Shown here in pieces: positions 1 through 4,950 of a stretch of 12,699 bases of DNA (the first letter of the stretch is position 1; each line of letters begins with the position of its first letter). A model generated the notes under the pieces. The model searched no databases and was not told the DNA's origin. It worked only from the letters and a program-made list of their open reading frames with translations. Origin of the DNA: Patescibacteria group bacterium UBA4067 (GTDB taxonomy: Bacteria; Patescibacteriota; Minisyncoccia; Minisyncoccales; Minisyncoccaceae); contig DFZB01000065.1 of the NCBI GenBank assembly GCA_002382025.1, positions 1-12,699 on the forward strand, written 5' to 3'. The position numbers were made by a program, and so were the translations under genes.

Positions 1-335
1 GAGAAAGAGGAGTAAAGCTTTCAGGGGGGGAGCGCCAAAGAGTTGGTATTGCTAGAGCTTTAATTAAAAATCCATCAATATTAATTTTTGATGAAGCAAC
101 CTCTAGTTTAGACGTAGAAAACGAATCTTTAATAAAAGAATCAATCGCAAAAGCATCAAAAGGAAGAACAACCATCATTATTGCTCATAGGCTTTCAACA
201 ATTAAAGATGCAGATAAAATAGTTGTCTTAGAAAAAGGTGGAATTGTTGGCCAAGGAAAACACAAAGATCTTTTAAAAACATGTGAGGCTTATCAAAAAA
301 TGATTAACATTCAAACAATTATAGTTGGAAATTAA
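1..335 (+). CDS. ABC exporter ATPase, C-terminal fragment
   Basis: This is the 3' end of an ABC transporter gene, read in the frame whose codons start at positions 3, 6, 9 and so on; the 5' end lies outside the window. The visible 110 or so residues carry the signature LSGGERQR (18-41), the Walker B stretch [12 protein letters not shown] with the catalytic Glu and D-loop, and the H-loop IAHRLST. These are the second half of a nucleotide-binding domain, which hydrolyses ATP on the cytoplasmic face. The signature preceded by ERGVK and the SSLD-plus-AHRLST pattern are typical of MsbA/LmrA-type exporters, where this domain is fused behind six membrane helices, so the missing part is probably a transmembrane domain. 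The gene ends TAA and converges on the minus-strand repeat gene. It looks like ordinary chromosome flank. The substrate cannot be judged. Confidence 0.93.
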   Translation, partial: ERGVKLSGGERQRVGIARALIKNPSILIFDEATSSLDVENESLIKESIAKASKGRTTIIIAHRLSTIKDADKIVVLEKGGIVGQGKHKDLLKTCEAYQKMINIQTIIVGN

Positions 336-361
336 AAAAACTATAAATTTATTTTATAGTC
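334..361 (-). terminator. AT-rich hairpin between convergent genes
   Basis: ACTATAAA and TTTATAGT form an 8-bp stem with a 5-nt loop (340-360). Read on the minus strand it is followed by a run of seven T (complement of 334-340). It overlaps the stop codon of the minus-strand repeat gene and sits just after the ABC gene stop, so it probably terminates the minus transcript. The all-AT stem with a single G-C pair makes it weak. Confidence 0.55.
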
Positions 362-1126
362 TTTACAATGTTCTTTTATTTTTTCAAGAGCAAGAGCTTC
401 AAGAGGGCTTTCTTTTGTTGTCTTTTCGTAGATTATGATCCATTCCTCAAGACTTTTTGCACGAAGAGCCATTTTTTCAACAATAATATTTTGAAATTCA
501 ACATTAGAAATTATTCTTTGGTGAATTTGAGACAATTGTTCAAATGTTCTTGCACGGTTCCATAATCTTTTTAAAGCATTTTTTTCAATAGGGCTTCCTT
601 TATTTGTTCGGTCATAAATTATGAGCCATTCTTCAAATGTTCTTGCACGGTTCCATAATCTTTTAAAAGCATTTTTCTGTAAGTCTCCTCCTGGAATTGT
701 TTTATCATGAGCAGAAACCCATTGATAAAATCTTTTATTATTTAGATTCGACAGCTTTTCAAGTGCTATTTCTTTAAGCTCGCTTCCCGTGCTTACTCGA
801 TTGTACACATTAAGCCATTTTTTTTTGTTTTCTGCGCAATAATATATTTTTTGGTAAGCAAGTTTTTTTGTTTTGTTTTCTCGAGCTGATTGATTATATA
901 TTTCAATCCATTGTTCAAGTGTTTTTGTAAATTGAGAAATTTTTTCAAGCGCTATTTTTTCAATATTACTTCCTTTTTTTGTCCACTTATACACATTAAG
1001 CCACTGTTCAAAAGAAAAACTATTCAAAAGTGACTCGGGTAATTGTTCATAAATCAACACTACTGCCATTCCAAATTCAATGGAACATTTTTTCATTAAA
1101 TCACTTATTGATTTTTCAAGCAACAT
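341..1126 (-). CDS. Alpha-solenoid repeat protein, 31-aa QWLxVY repeats (smaller paralogue)
   Basis: This encodes 261 residues with no signal peptide or membrane segment. A 38-residue N-terminal cap is followed by seven imperfect repeats of about 31 residues. The repeats have the form F/L-x-QW-(L/I)-x-(I/V)-Y-x(6)-(G/E)S-x(3)-K-x-A-(L/F)-x-(K/R)-(L/I/M)-x(3), which would make two amphipathic helices per repeat, as in TPR, PPR or HEAT solenoids. It is a clear paralogue of the larger protein at 2587-3648: their N-termini match over the whole cap (EKSI..LM....I(E/D)FG(M/L)AVVL). I start it at 1126 and not at the upstream ATG (1159), because 1159 lies upstream of the promoter -10 box and because an AGGGG sequence sits 5 nt before 1126. 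Solenoids usually bind protein or nucleic acid; no function is recognised here. Confidence 0.85.
   Translation of the reverse strand: MLLEKSISDLMKKCSIEFGMAVVLIYEQLPESLLNSFSFEQWLNVYKWTKKGSNIEKIALEKISQFTKTLEQWIEIYNQSARENKTKKLAYQKIYYCAENKKKWLNVYNRVSTGSELKEIALEKLSNLNNKRFYQWVSAHDKTIPGGDLQKNAFKRLWNRARTFEEWLIIYDRTNKGSPIEKNALKRLWNRARTFEQLSQIHQRIISNVEFQNIIVEKMALRAKSLEEWIIIYEKTTKESPLEALALEKIKEHCKDYKINL
541..676. repeat. 43-bp direct repeat, two copies 93 bp apart, inside the repeat gene
   Basis: The sequence starting CAAATGTTCTTGCACGGTTC occurs at 541-583 and again at 634-676 with one mismatch. The 93-bp spacing is exactly 31 codons, and both copies encode the same stretch (RLWNRARTFE). This is a recent tandem duplication or gene conversion of a protein repeat unit, since the DNA flanking the shared part has diverged. 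Confidence 0.9.
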
Positions 1127-1150
1127 AATCACCCCTAATGGGTTACACAA

Positions 1151-1179
1151 ACTATACAATATAATTAATTATATGTCAA
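1151..1179 (-). promoter_or_regulatory. Sigma-70-type promoter of the smaller repeat gene
   Basis: Read on the minus strand, TTGACA (1179-1174) and TATAGT (1156-1151) are separated by 17 nt. The expected transcript start is near 1144, giving a leader of about 20 nt that contains AGGGG before the ATG at 1126. The same arrangement (TTGACA-17-TATAAA) precedes the larger paralogue. Confidence 0.75.
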
Positions 1180-1181
1180 CC

Positions 1182-1200
1182 TCAAGATTGATTATCTTGA
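1182..1200. promoter_or_regulatory. 7-bp inverted repeat between divergent promoters
   Basis: TCAAGAT, a 5-nt spacer, then ATCTTGA form a perfect inverted repeat. It lies 2 bp upstream of the minus-strand -35 box and 12 bp upstream of the plus-strand -35 box. A regulator bound here could act on both genes. The symmetry is seen directly; the role is inferred. Confidence 0.4.
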
Positions 1201-1212
1201 ACAATATAAAGT

Positions 1213-1240
1213 TTGCTAATTTTTTGTATTTTGCTACAAT
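1213..1240 (+). promoter_or_regulatory. Probable promoter of the 89-aa gene
   Basis: TTGCTA (1213-1218) and TACAAT (1235-1240) are 16 nt apart. The predicted transcript starts near 1247 and leaves a leader of about 24 nt made only of A, T and one G, with no Shine-Dalgarno sequence before the ATG at 1271. Confidence 0.5.
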
Positions 1241-1270
1241 AAAGATAATAATAAATAATAATAAAAAAAT

Positions 1271-1540
1271 ATGAATTTTGAACAATCATTTAACAACGAA
1301 GACAAAGAAAAAGAAGTGAGCCAAGAAGAATTAGCAGAAATAGGAGATAGGGTATTAGGAAACATTAAAACAATTGAAGAAACCATTGAAAAGTTAGAAA
1401 AAGAAAAAGAAGACATATCAAACAATAATGAAAAAGAAAACGACCCTAAATCTAATTCACGCTTACAATACATAGAAAACATATTACCTGCCTTTTATGC
1501 AAAAATAGAATTTCTTAAAGATTTAGCAGGTCAAGAATAA
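1271..1540 (+). CDS. Small acidic coiled-coil-like protein, 89 aa
   Basis: The product is rich in Glu, Lys and Asn, with no signal peptide or membrane helix. Residues 20-50 (EELAEIGDRVLGNIKTIEET and onward) show a heptad-like pattern suggesting a short coiled coil. A low-complexity Asn/Glu/Lys linker follows, then a second helix (residues 65-85). It has its own promoter and is followed by a terminator hairpin, so it looks like a single-gene unit. I do not recognise the family. Its position between the divergent repeat gene and repeat A suggests part of the accessory block, but no role can be assigned. Confidence 0.75.
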   Translation: MNFEQSFNNEDKEKEVSQEELAEIGDRVLGNIKTIEETIEKLEKEKEDISNNNEKENDPKSNSRLQYIENILPAFYAKIEFLKDLAGQE

Positions 1541-1607
1541 AAACTAATCAATATTAAAGATTTAGACTGAAAAAACAGAGCAAATATTATTATTTATTTT
1601 GAAATAA

Positions 1608-1635
1608 AAAAAGGGGCCTTTGCAGGGACCTTTTT
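1608..1635 (+). terminator. Hairpin with T-run downstream of the 89-aa gene
   Basis: AAAAAGG (1608-1614) pairs with CCTTTTT (1629-1635). The inner CC/GG pairs enclose a TTTGCA loop, with a 2x2 internal mismatch. It lies about 65 nt after the stop codon at 1540 and ends in five T, as expected for an intrinsic terminator. Confidence 0.6.
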
Positions 1636-1672
1636 GTCTTGATGCTTATATGATTTTTTTTATTTAATTTAT

Positions 1673-1739
1673 TGTCAATATATGGGTCGATTATGTGGCA
1701 CAATTAGAACCATAGATTGGGAGAGAATAAGAGCAGAGG
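1673..1739 (+). repeat. Dispersed direct repeat, copy A
   Basis: This 67-bp stretch matches copy C (3695-3761) at about 53 of 67 positions by hand alignment. Its 40-bp core (1682-1721) also matches copy B (2487-2526). The plus-strand reading frame is open in all three and spells a variant of MGRLCGTIRTIDWERI in this copy, ending in a stop shortly after. The left end contains TGTCAA, which in copy C is the -35 box of the leftward repeat-gene promoter; here no usable -10 follows on the minus strand. It could be the remnant of an upstream region of a lost repeat gene, a cassette boundary, or a coding remnant. Confidence 0.75.
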
Positions 1740-1755
1740 CTAATTTTAGTAGGTA

Positions 1756-1783
1756 TTGACTTTAAATTTAGATAGGATATAAT
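1756..1783 (+). promoter_or_regulatory. Strong promoter of the NYN gene
   Basis: TTGACT (1756-1761) and TATAAT (1778-1783) are spaced by 16 nt. Transcription should start near 1790, so the GC-rich hairpin at 1797-1829 lies inside the mRNA leader. Confidence 0.75.
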
Positions 1784-1796
1784 TTATTTATACACG

Positions 1797-1829
1797 CCCC
1801 AGCCAGCCGAAAGGTCCGTTGGGGTTTTT
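1797..1829 (+). terminator. Leader hairpin with T-run, possible attenuator of the NYN gene
   Basis: CCCCAGC (1797-1803) pairs with GTTGGGG (1818-1824) using one G-U pair. Inside, CC (1807-1808) and GG (1813-1814) close a GAAA tetraloop. Five T follow (1825-1829), only 11 nt before the start codon. It is a GC-rich island in an AT-rich leader, downstream of a good promoter. It therefore has the shape of an intrinsic terminator inside a 5' leader, or of a protein-binding or self-cleavage target hairpin. Confidence 0.55.
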
Positions 1830-1840
1830 ATTAAATATTT

Positions 1841-2428
1841 ATGAAAAGAATTTTACTTATAGATGGAGAAAATTTTAAAGGTAAGATAAGGAGCGTTTTT
1901 AATGCTGAAGGAATCAAAGATTTAATTTGGCATAAGTATGATTTTAAAGGGCTTTTTGATAAGGTTTTAGTGGGAATAGAAATTAATGAGGTGTGCTTTT
2001 ATTTTGCTCGCATCAAGGATCATCCTAAAAGTTCAGAAAAATCTAAACAATTAATTGAAGAACAGAGACTACTTAAAACTTATTTAGAGAGTTACGGGTT
2101 TAATGTGATAATGGCGGGAAGTGTTAGAGGGAATATCGATAAATGTGGCACATTGGTTTTCAAGGAAAAAGGAGTAGACGTAAGGATTGGAGTAGATATG
2201 GTCGTTTTGGCTTGTGATAAAAAAGTTGATTCAATAATTTTATGTAGTTCTGATTCTGATTTGCAGCCAGCTATTAAGGAAGTGTCTGAGAGGGGAGTAG
2301 AATGTATTTATTTTGGGTTTGAAATGCAGCCCAACAAAGGAATAACATATACAATGACAAGAACTATTCTTATCAGAAATTCGGAAATTTTAGCATTCAA
2401 GAATAAAGAAAATACTTTGCAGATATAA
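1841..2428 (+). CDS. NYN/LabA-type PIN-like RNase
   Basis: This 195-aa protein spans a single NYN (DUF88, LabA-like) domain, a PIN-fold family of metal-dependent RNases. The expected acidic metal ligands are in place: Asp8 in LLIDGENF, Asp113 and Asp119 in KGVDVRIGVDM, and Asp138/Asp140 in CSSDSDLQPAI. Residues 60-90 form a charged insert. The length equals a stand-alone NYN domain, with no fused RNA-binding (OST-HTH) module and no membrane segment, so it should act in the cytoplasm on RNA. It has a strong promoter and a structured leader that might itself be a substrate for autoregulation (inference). Direct repeats A and B lie on its two sides. The family call is firm; the RNA target is unknown. 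Confidence 0.92.
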   Translation: MKRILLIDGENFKGKIRSVFNAEGIKDLIWHKYDFKGLFDKVLVGIEINEVCFYFARIKDHPKSSEKSKQLIEEQRLLKTYLESYGFNVIMAGSVRGNIDKCGTLVFKEKGVDVRIGVDMVVLACDKKVDSIILCSSDSDLQPAIKEVSERGVECIYFGFEMQPNKGITYTMTRTILIRNSEILAFKNKENTLQI

Positions 2429-2486
2429 GCAATATGCCTGAACTAAAAAGTAAGATATTATAAGACTTTATTGCCTTAAATTATTG

Positions 2487-2526
2487 GTGGGTCAGCTATG
2501 TGATATTTTCAGAACTTTGGATTGGG
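2487..2526 (+). repeat. Dispersed direct repeat, copy B (core only)
   Basis: This 40-bp core matches copy C at about 32 of 40 positions, including an unbroken TTCAGAACTTT. Its reading frame is open and encodes VGQLCDIFRTLDWVEIG, in register with copies A and C. It lies 58 nt after the NYN stop and just beyond the terminator of the leftward repeat gene. It therefore separates those two genes. Confidence 0.65.
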
Positions 2527-2565
2527 TAGAGATAGGGGATAGATTGCAATTATTAAACTTGAGAT

Positions 2566-2603
2566 AAAAAAATAAGCGCTATAAATTTAATTATTTTGCG
2601 CTT
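2566..2603 (-). terminator. Terminator of the larger repeat gene
   Basis: AAGCGC (2574-2579) pairs with GCGCTT (2598-2603) across an 18-nt AT loop that contains the stop codon. On the minus strand the stem is followed by a T-run (complement of A at 2566-2572). Only four T follow on the plus strand, so activity toward the NYN transcript would be weaker. Confidence 0.55.
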
Positions 2604-3648
2604 TTATTATAGTTTTCATTTTTTCTAAAGCAAATGCTTTAGTGTCTTTTTTTGTCTCTGCTCGTAAATAAACCGCGAGCCATTGATCGAAAGTCTTTGC
2701 GGTTTTTGATATTTTGCTTAAAGCAATCCCCCTAAGCTTACTCATTGGGTTATTTTGATCGTAGACCGCGAGCCATTGATCGAAGGTTTCTTCCAGTGCA
2801 GATATTTTTTCCCAAGCAATTTTTTCGGGTATACTTTTTGAAGTTGATTTATTGTAGACCGCGAGCCATTGATCGAAAGTCTCTGCTAATACAAATACTT
2901 TTTTCCAGGCAAGTTTTTTAGATTCGCTTCCTGGATCTGCACGCCAATAGACCGCGAGCCATTGATCGAAAGTCTCTGCTAATACAAATACTTTTTTCCA
3001 GGCAAGTTTTTCGATTTCAGTTGGACAATTTTTCCTCTTACTTTGTTCATAAATTGCGAGCCATTGATCGAAAGTCTCTGCCGTCTCGGACATTTTTTTT
3101 AGAGCAAGAATGTCAATTTCATTTAGATAATTTCTAAATTTTTGACTGTAATTAAATATTGCGAGCCATTGATCGAAAGTCTCTGCAGTCTCGGACATCT
3201 TCCCCAGGGCAAGATTTGAACATTTTTTTGTTCGTGAACAGATTGCGAGCCATTGATCGAAAGTCTCTGCAGTCTCGGACATCTTTTTTAAAGCAAAATT
3301 TTTGAGTTTGTTTTCTGATTTATCTTGGTCGTATGCCTCAAGCCATTGATCGAACAATATTCCTAACTCAGACATTTTTTCAAAGGCAAATTTTCTAATT
3401 TTTTCTTTTGGTTTTTGATTATACGTTTTTAACCAATATCTGAACAATATTCCTAGCTCAGACATTTTTTCTGAAGCAATTTTTTCAATTTTACTTTCTG
3501 CTTCTGTCCACGAATAAACTTCAATCCATTGTTCAAGAGAAATTGTTTCTAAAAAAGATTTCTCTAGTTGATCACAAAGCAATACCACGGCTAGTCCAAA
3601 ATCAATGTTTCGGTCTGCCATTAATTTTTCAATTGAATTTTCAAGCAT
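2587..3648 (-). CDS. Alpha-solenoid repeat protein, ten 31-aa FDQWLAVY repeats (larger paralogue)
   Basis: This 353-aa protein has an N-terminal cap of about 37 residues followed by ten repeats of 28-35 residues, each opening with F/L-D/E-QWL-x-V/I-Y and closing with K-x-A-x-x-K-(M/V/I)-x(3)-(A/L)-E-T. Two short amphipathic helices per unit would build a right-handed solenoid. There is no signal peptide, membrane helix or catalytic motif. The first two or three repeats are diverged and the later ones nearly uniform, so the array has grown or been homogenised toward the C-terminus. I prefer the ATG at 3648 over the one at 3657: GGAG is 9 nt from the former but abuts the latter, and 3648 aligns with the paralogue. 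Direct repeats B and C lie on its two sides. Function unknown; by analogy to TPR/HEAT proteins, a binding scaffold. Confidence 0.87.
   Translation of the reverse strand: MLENSIEKLMADRNIDFGLAVVLLCDQLEKSFLETISLEQWIEVYSWTEAESKIEKIASEKMSELGILFRYWLKTYNQKPKEKIRKFAFEKMSELGILFDQWLEAYDQDKSENKLKNFALKKMSETAETFDQWLAICSRTKKCSNLALGKMSETAETFDQWLAIFNYSQKFRNYLNEIDILALKKMSETAETFDQWLAIYEQSKRKNCPTEIEKLAWKKVFVLAETFDQWLAVYWRADPGSESKKLAWKKVFVLAETFDQWLAVYNKSTSKSIPEKIAWEKISALEETFDQWLAVYDQNNPMSKLRGIALSKISKTAKTFDQWLAVYLRAETKKDTKAFALEKMKTIIKAQNN
2675..3360. repeat. Coding tandem repeats with a near-identical DNA core
   Basis: GCGAGCCATTGATCGAA starts at 2675, 2768, 2861, 2954, 3056, 3161 and 3245, with a diverged eighth copy near 3338. 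Steps are 93, 93, 93, 102, 105, 84 and 93 bp, all multiples of three. Units at 2861 and 2954 share nearly 60 continuous bases. The core encodes FDQWLA in reverse, while the DNA between cores is variable in sequence and length. This is a protein repeat under recent duplication or gene conversion, not a CRISPR array. Confidence 0.9.
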
Positions 3649-3671
3649 CAATACCATCTCCGGATGGGTTA

Positions 3672-3700
3672 TTTATAACATATTAGTGTTATTTTGTCAA
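3672..3700 (-). promoter_or_regulatory. Promoter of the larger repeat gene
   Basis: On the minus strand TTGACA (3700-3695) and TATAAA (3677-3672) are 17 nt apart, followed by a leader with GGAG and the ATG at 3648. The leader resembles that of the smaller paralogue (both contain AACCCAT at the same place). The -35 box is the left end of dispersed repeat C. Confidence 0.75.
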
Positions 3701-3761
3701 TATGTGGGTCGGTTGTGTGACGCATTCAGAACTTTAGATTGGGAGAAAATAAAGGAAGAAG
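3695..3761 (+). repeat. Dispersed direct repeat, copy C
   Basis: This is the best preserved copy, sharing a 67-bp alignment with A and a 40-bp core (3704-3743) with B, all in the same orientation. The plus-strand frame reads YVGRLCDAFRTLDWEKI before a stop at 3788-3790. No start codon or promoter faces this frame, so I do not call it a gene. It lies directly upstream of the leftward promoter of the larger repeat gene. Confidence 0.75.
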
Positions 3762-3806
3762 TGGAGTGTTTTCAGTTAGTAGATTTTTAACAAAAAAGTT
3801 AAACAG

Positions 3807-4235
3807 TTATTTTAGTATTTTTATTTTCTCTTCTATTATTTTTATGAGACCTGCTTTTTGTATAGGTATCTTTTTATTGTTAATTTCATAATGGGCTTTT
3901 TCTTCAGGGGCTTTGTAAACAAAAAAGGGGATTAATTTATATACACATATACCATAAATAAGTCTGCATCCTTCACTGGGAGATGTTTTTGGATTAGTTA
4001 TGGGCACTCTTTTCTTATAAAAATGAAAATCTTTGTCTTCCAGTGTTTTTTTAGTAATAAGGTCCCCAAAGATAGTTTTTGGGGGGCACGAGTTTAAAAT
4101 AATATTGTCTGTTGTTTTGCCGATAATTATATTACAAGTATTTTTTATATCCTCTTTTAAGGATACTAATTTTTTTAGTCTCTTTAAATCGTTTTCTATT
4201 AATCCAACATCACAGTATTCAATTACTTTAGACAT
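3807..4235 (-). CDS. Candidate toxin, RelE-like, paired with Panacea protein
   Basis: The 142-aa product has an N-terminal helical part (residues 1-35) and a C-terminal beta-rich half. That half contains FYKKRVPITNPKTSPSEGCR, then LIYGICVYKLIPFFVYKAPE. The basic patch followed by SxSEGxRLIYG and a final hydrophobic strand plus K is reminiscent of RelE/HigB mRNA-interferase folds; this is a pattern judgement and no family hit could be run. It is the second gene of an operon and overlaps the upstream Panacea gene by 13 nt, so the two are probably translationally coupled. Panacea proteins neutralise many unrelated toxins by direct binding, so a small overlapping partner is a natural toxin candidate. 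It could instead be a non-toxic partner. No Shine-Dalgarno sequence is visible. Confidence 0.7.
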   Translation of the reverse strand: MSKVIEYCDVGLIENDLKRLKKLVSLKEDIKNTCNIIIGKTTDNIILNSCPPKTIFGDLITKKTLEDKDFHFYKKRVPITNPKTSPSEGCRLIYGICVYKLIPFFVYKAPEEKAHYEINNKKIPIQKAGLIKIIEEKIKILK

Positions 4236-4783
4236 AAATCAAATAATTTTTTGATAGCTTCATCAGAGATTTCTCCTTGATAATTATCACAATCTTCGTT
4301 TTCTGGGTATTCTTCATCCCTATAATCAACTAATTTAAAGTTTATTACGCCCCCCATTTTTGATCCCAAGTAAGGAGTATCTTTATGAGCCAATATAATT
4401 ATATCATTTGTTGAAAGCCTAAAATATTTTTCACAGACTTTACGAACTTCTTCTATTTCGTCAGCCGTTAAGAAGTTGAGGTCACACATTTTTTTAGGCC
4501 TATAAAGGCTTTTTTTATTTCCATTTTTTACGTATTTATCAATTGTAATAAAGTCTTTAGCTTTTTTAATTGCTAGATCAACTACATTTTTGTCAGGAGT
4601 CGGTCCGTATGTATTTTTATAGTAATTTATACCAGTTATTGTTTTTCTATTTTTTTCAAAATAATCAGCATCACAAAAATAAATTAATTTCCATAATTTT
4701 GTTTCATATAGGTCATTATTGTTATAATTATTAACAATATAAACAAGCAGTTGTTTGAACTTTTCTATGTTTTTTACACTCAT
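4223..4783 (-). CDS. Panacea/SocA-like (DUF4065) antitoxin-type protein
   Basis: This 186-aa protein carries the hallmarks of the Panacea domain: KLWKLIYFCDADYFEKNRKT (29-48), ITGINYYKNTYGPTP (49-63), LTADEIEEVRKVC (105-117) and the closing ILAHKDTPY (130-138). The domain is known from SocA of Caulobacter, where it is a proteolytic adaptor antitoxin, and from PanA antitoxins that inhibit diverse toxins, including translation inhibitors. Position first in a two-gene operon with a small basic partner fits a PanAT-type toxin-antitoxin module. The residues beyond about 140 are acidic (DEEYPENEDCD) and could contact the toxin. The leader is only about 18 nt, without a Shine-Dalgarno sequence. The domain call is confident; antitoxin activity is inferred. 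Confidence 0.87.
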   Translation of the reverse strand: MSVKNIEKFKQLLVYIVNNYNNNDLYETKLWKLIYFCDADYFEKNRKTITGINYYKNTYGPTPDKNVVDLAIKKAKDFITIDKYVKNGNKKSLYRPKKMCDLNFLTADEIEEVRKVCEKYFRLSTNDIIILAHKDTPYLGSKMGGVINFKLVDYRDEEYPENEDCDNYQGEISDEAIKKLFDLCLK

Positions 4784-4807
4784 ATTATTATATTTTAACT
4801 TAATAAT

Positions 4808-4836
4808 ATTATAGCACCTTTTAAGATATTATTAAA
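4808..4836 (-). promoter_or_regulatory. Promoter of the Panacea-toxin operon
   Basis: On the minus strand TTTAAT (4836-4831) and TATAAT (4813-4808) are 17 nt apart; transcription should begin near 4801. The promoter is bracketed by AATAATAT (4802-4809) and ATATTATT (4826-4833), a possible autoregulatory operator. Confidence 0.55.
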
Positions 4837-4891
4837 TACAATAGCATTATTTGATTTTTTGCTATTTTTATAATAGTTTCACGTTGTTTTT

Positions 4892-4919
4892 TTGTTTTAT
4901 ATTATTATGTTAATATGAT
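4892..4919 (+). promoter_or_regulatory. Possible promoter of the 45-aa gene
   Basis: TTGTTT (4892-4897) and TATGAT (4914-4919) are 16 nt apart. The predicted start falls inside the ATATTATT-AAAC-AATAATAT palindrome, which would suit repression. The area is so AT-rich that other placements are possible. Confidence 0.35.
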
Positions 4920-4950
4920 ATTATTAAACAATAATATTTGATTAACAAAT

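Larger units (their letters stand above)
4782..4937. repeat. Iterated ATATTATT/AATAATAT octamers in divergent control region
   Basis: ATATTATT occurs at 4782, 4826, 4899 and 4918, and its complement AATAATAT at 4802 and 4930. The pair at 4918-4937 forms a perfect palindrome with an AAAC spacer just after a candidate -10 box; the pair at 4802/4826 brackets the Panacea promoter. AT-richness makes some copies likely by chance, but the paired placement suggests binding sites. Confidence 0.45.

Noticed and set aside
1127..1159. Upstream ATG giving an 11-residue N-terminal extension to the smaller repeat protein
   Set aside because: The ATG lies upstream of the -10 box and the extension has no counterpart in the paralogue.
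1080..1274. 64-aa plus-strand frame across the divergent promoter region
   Set aside because: It is antisense to the repeat gene start, runs through both promoters, and its composition is typical of random AT-rich DNA.
2675..3360. CRISPR-like array of 17-27 bp repeats with 60-85 bp intervals
   Set aside because: The repeats keep the reading frame of one long gene, all steps are multiples of three, the intervals encode the rest of the protein repeat, and no cas gene is near.
1673..3761. Repeats A-C as integron attC sites
   Set aside because: No pair of inverted core sites and no long imperfect palindrome is present; no tyrosine integron integrase is in the window.
3605..3790. 61-aa plus-strand frame ending in the VGRLCDAFRTLDWEKI stretch
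   Set aside because: Its first half is antisense to the start and promoter of the larger repeat gene and no promoter faces it; only the repeated segment is of interest, and it is listed as repeat C.
3791..3830. Terminator after the candidate toxin gene
   Set aside because: Only short AT matches and a T-run are visible; no stem of convincing length could be drawn.
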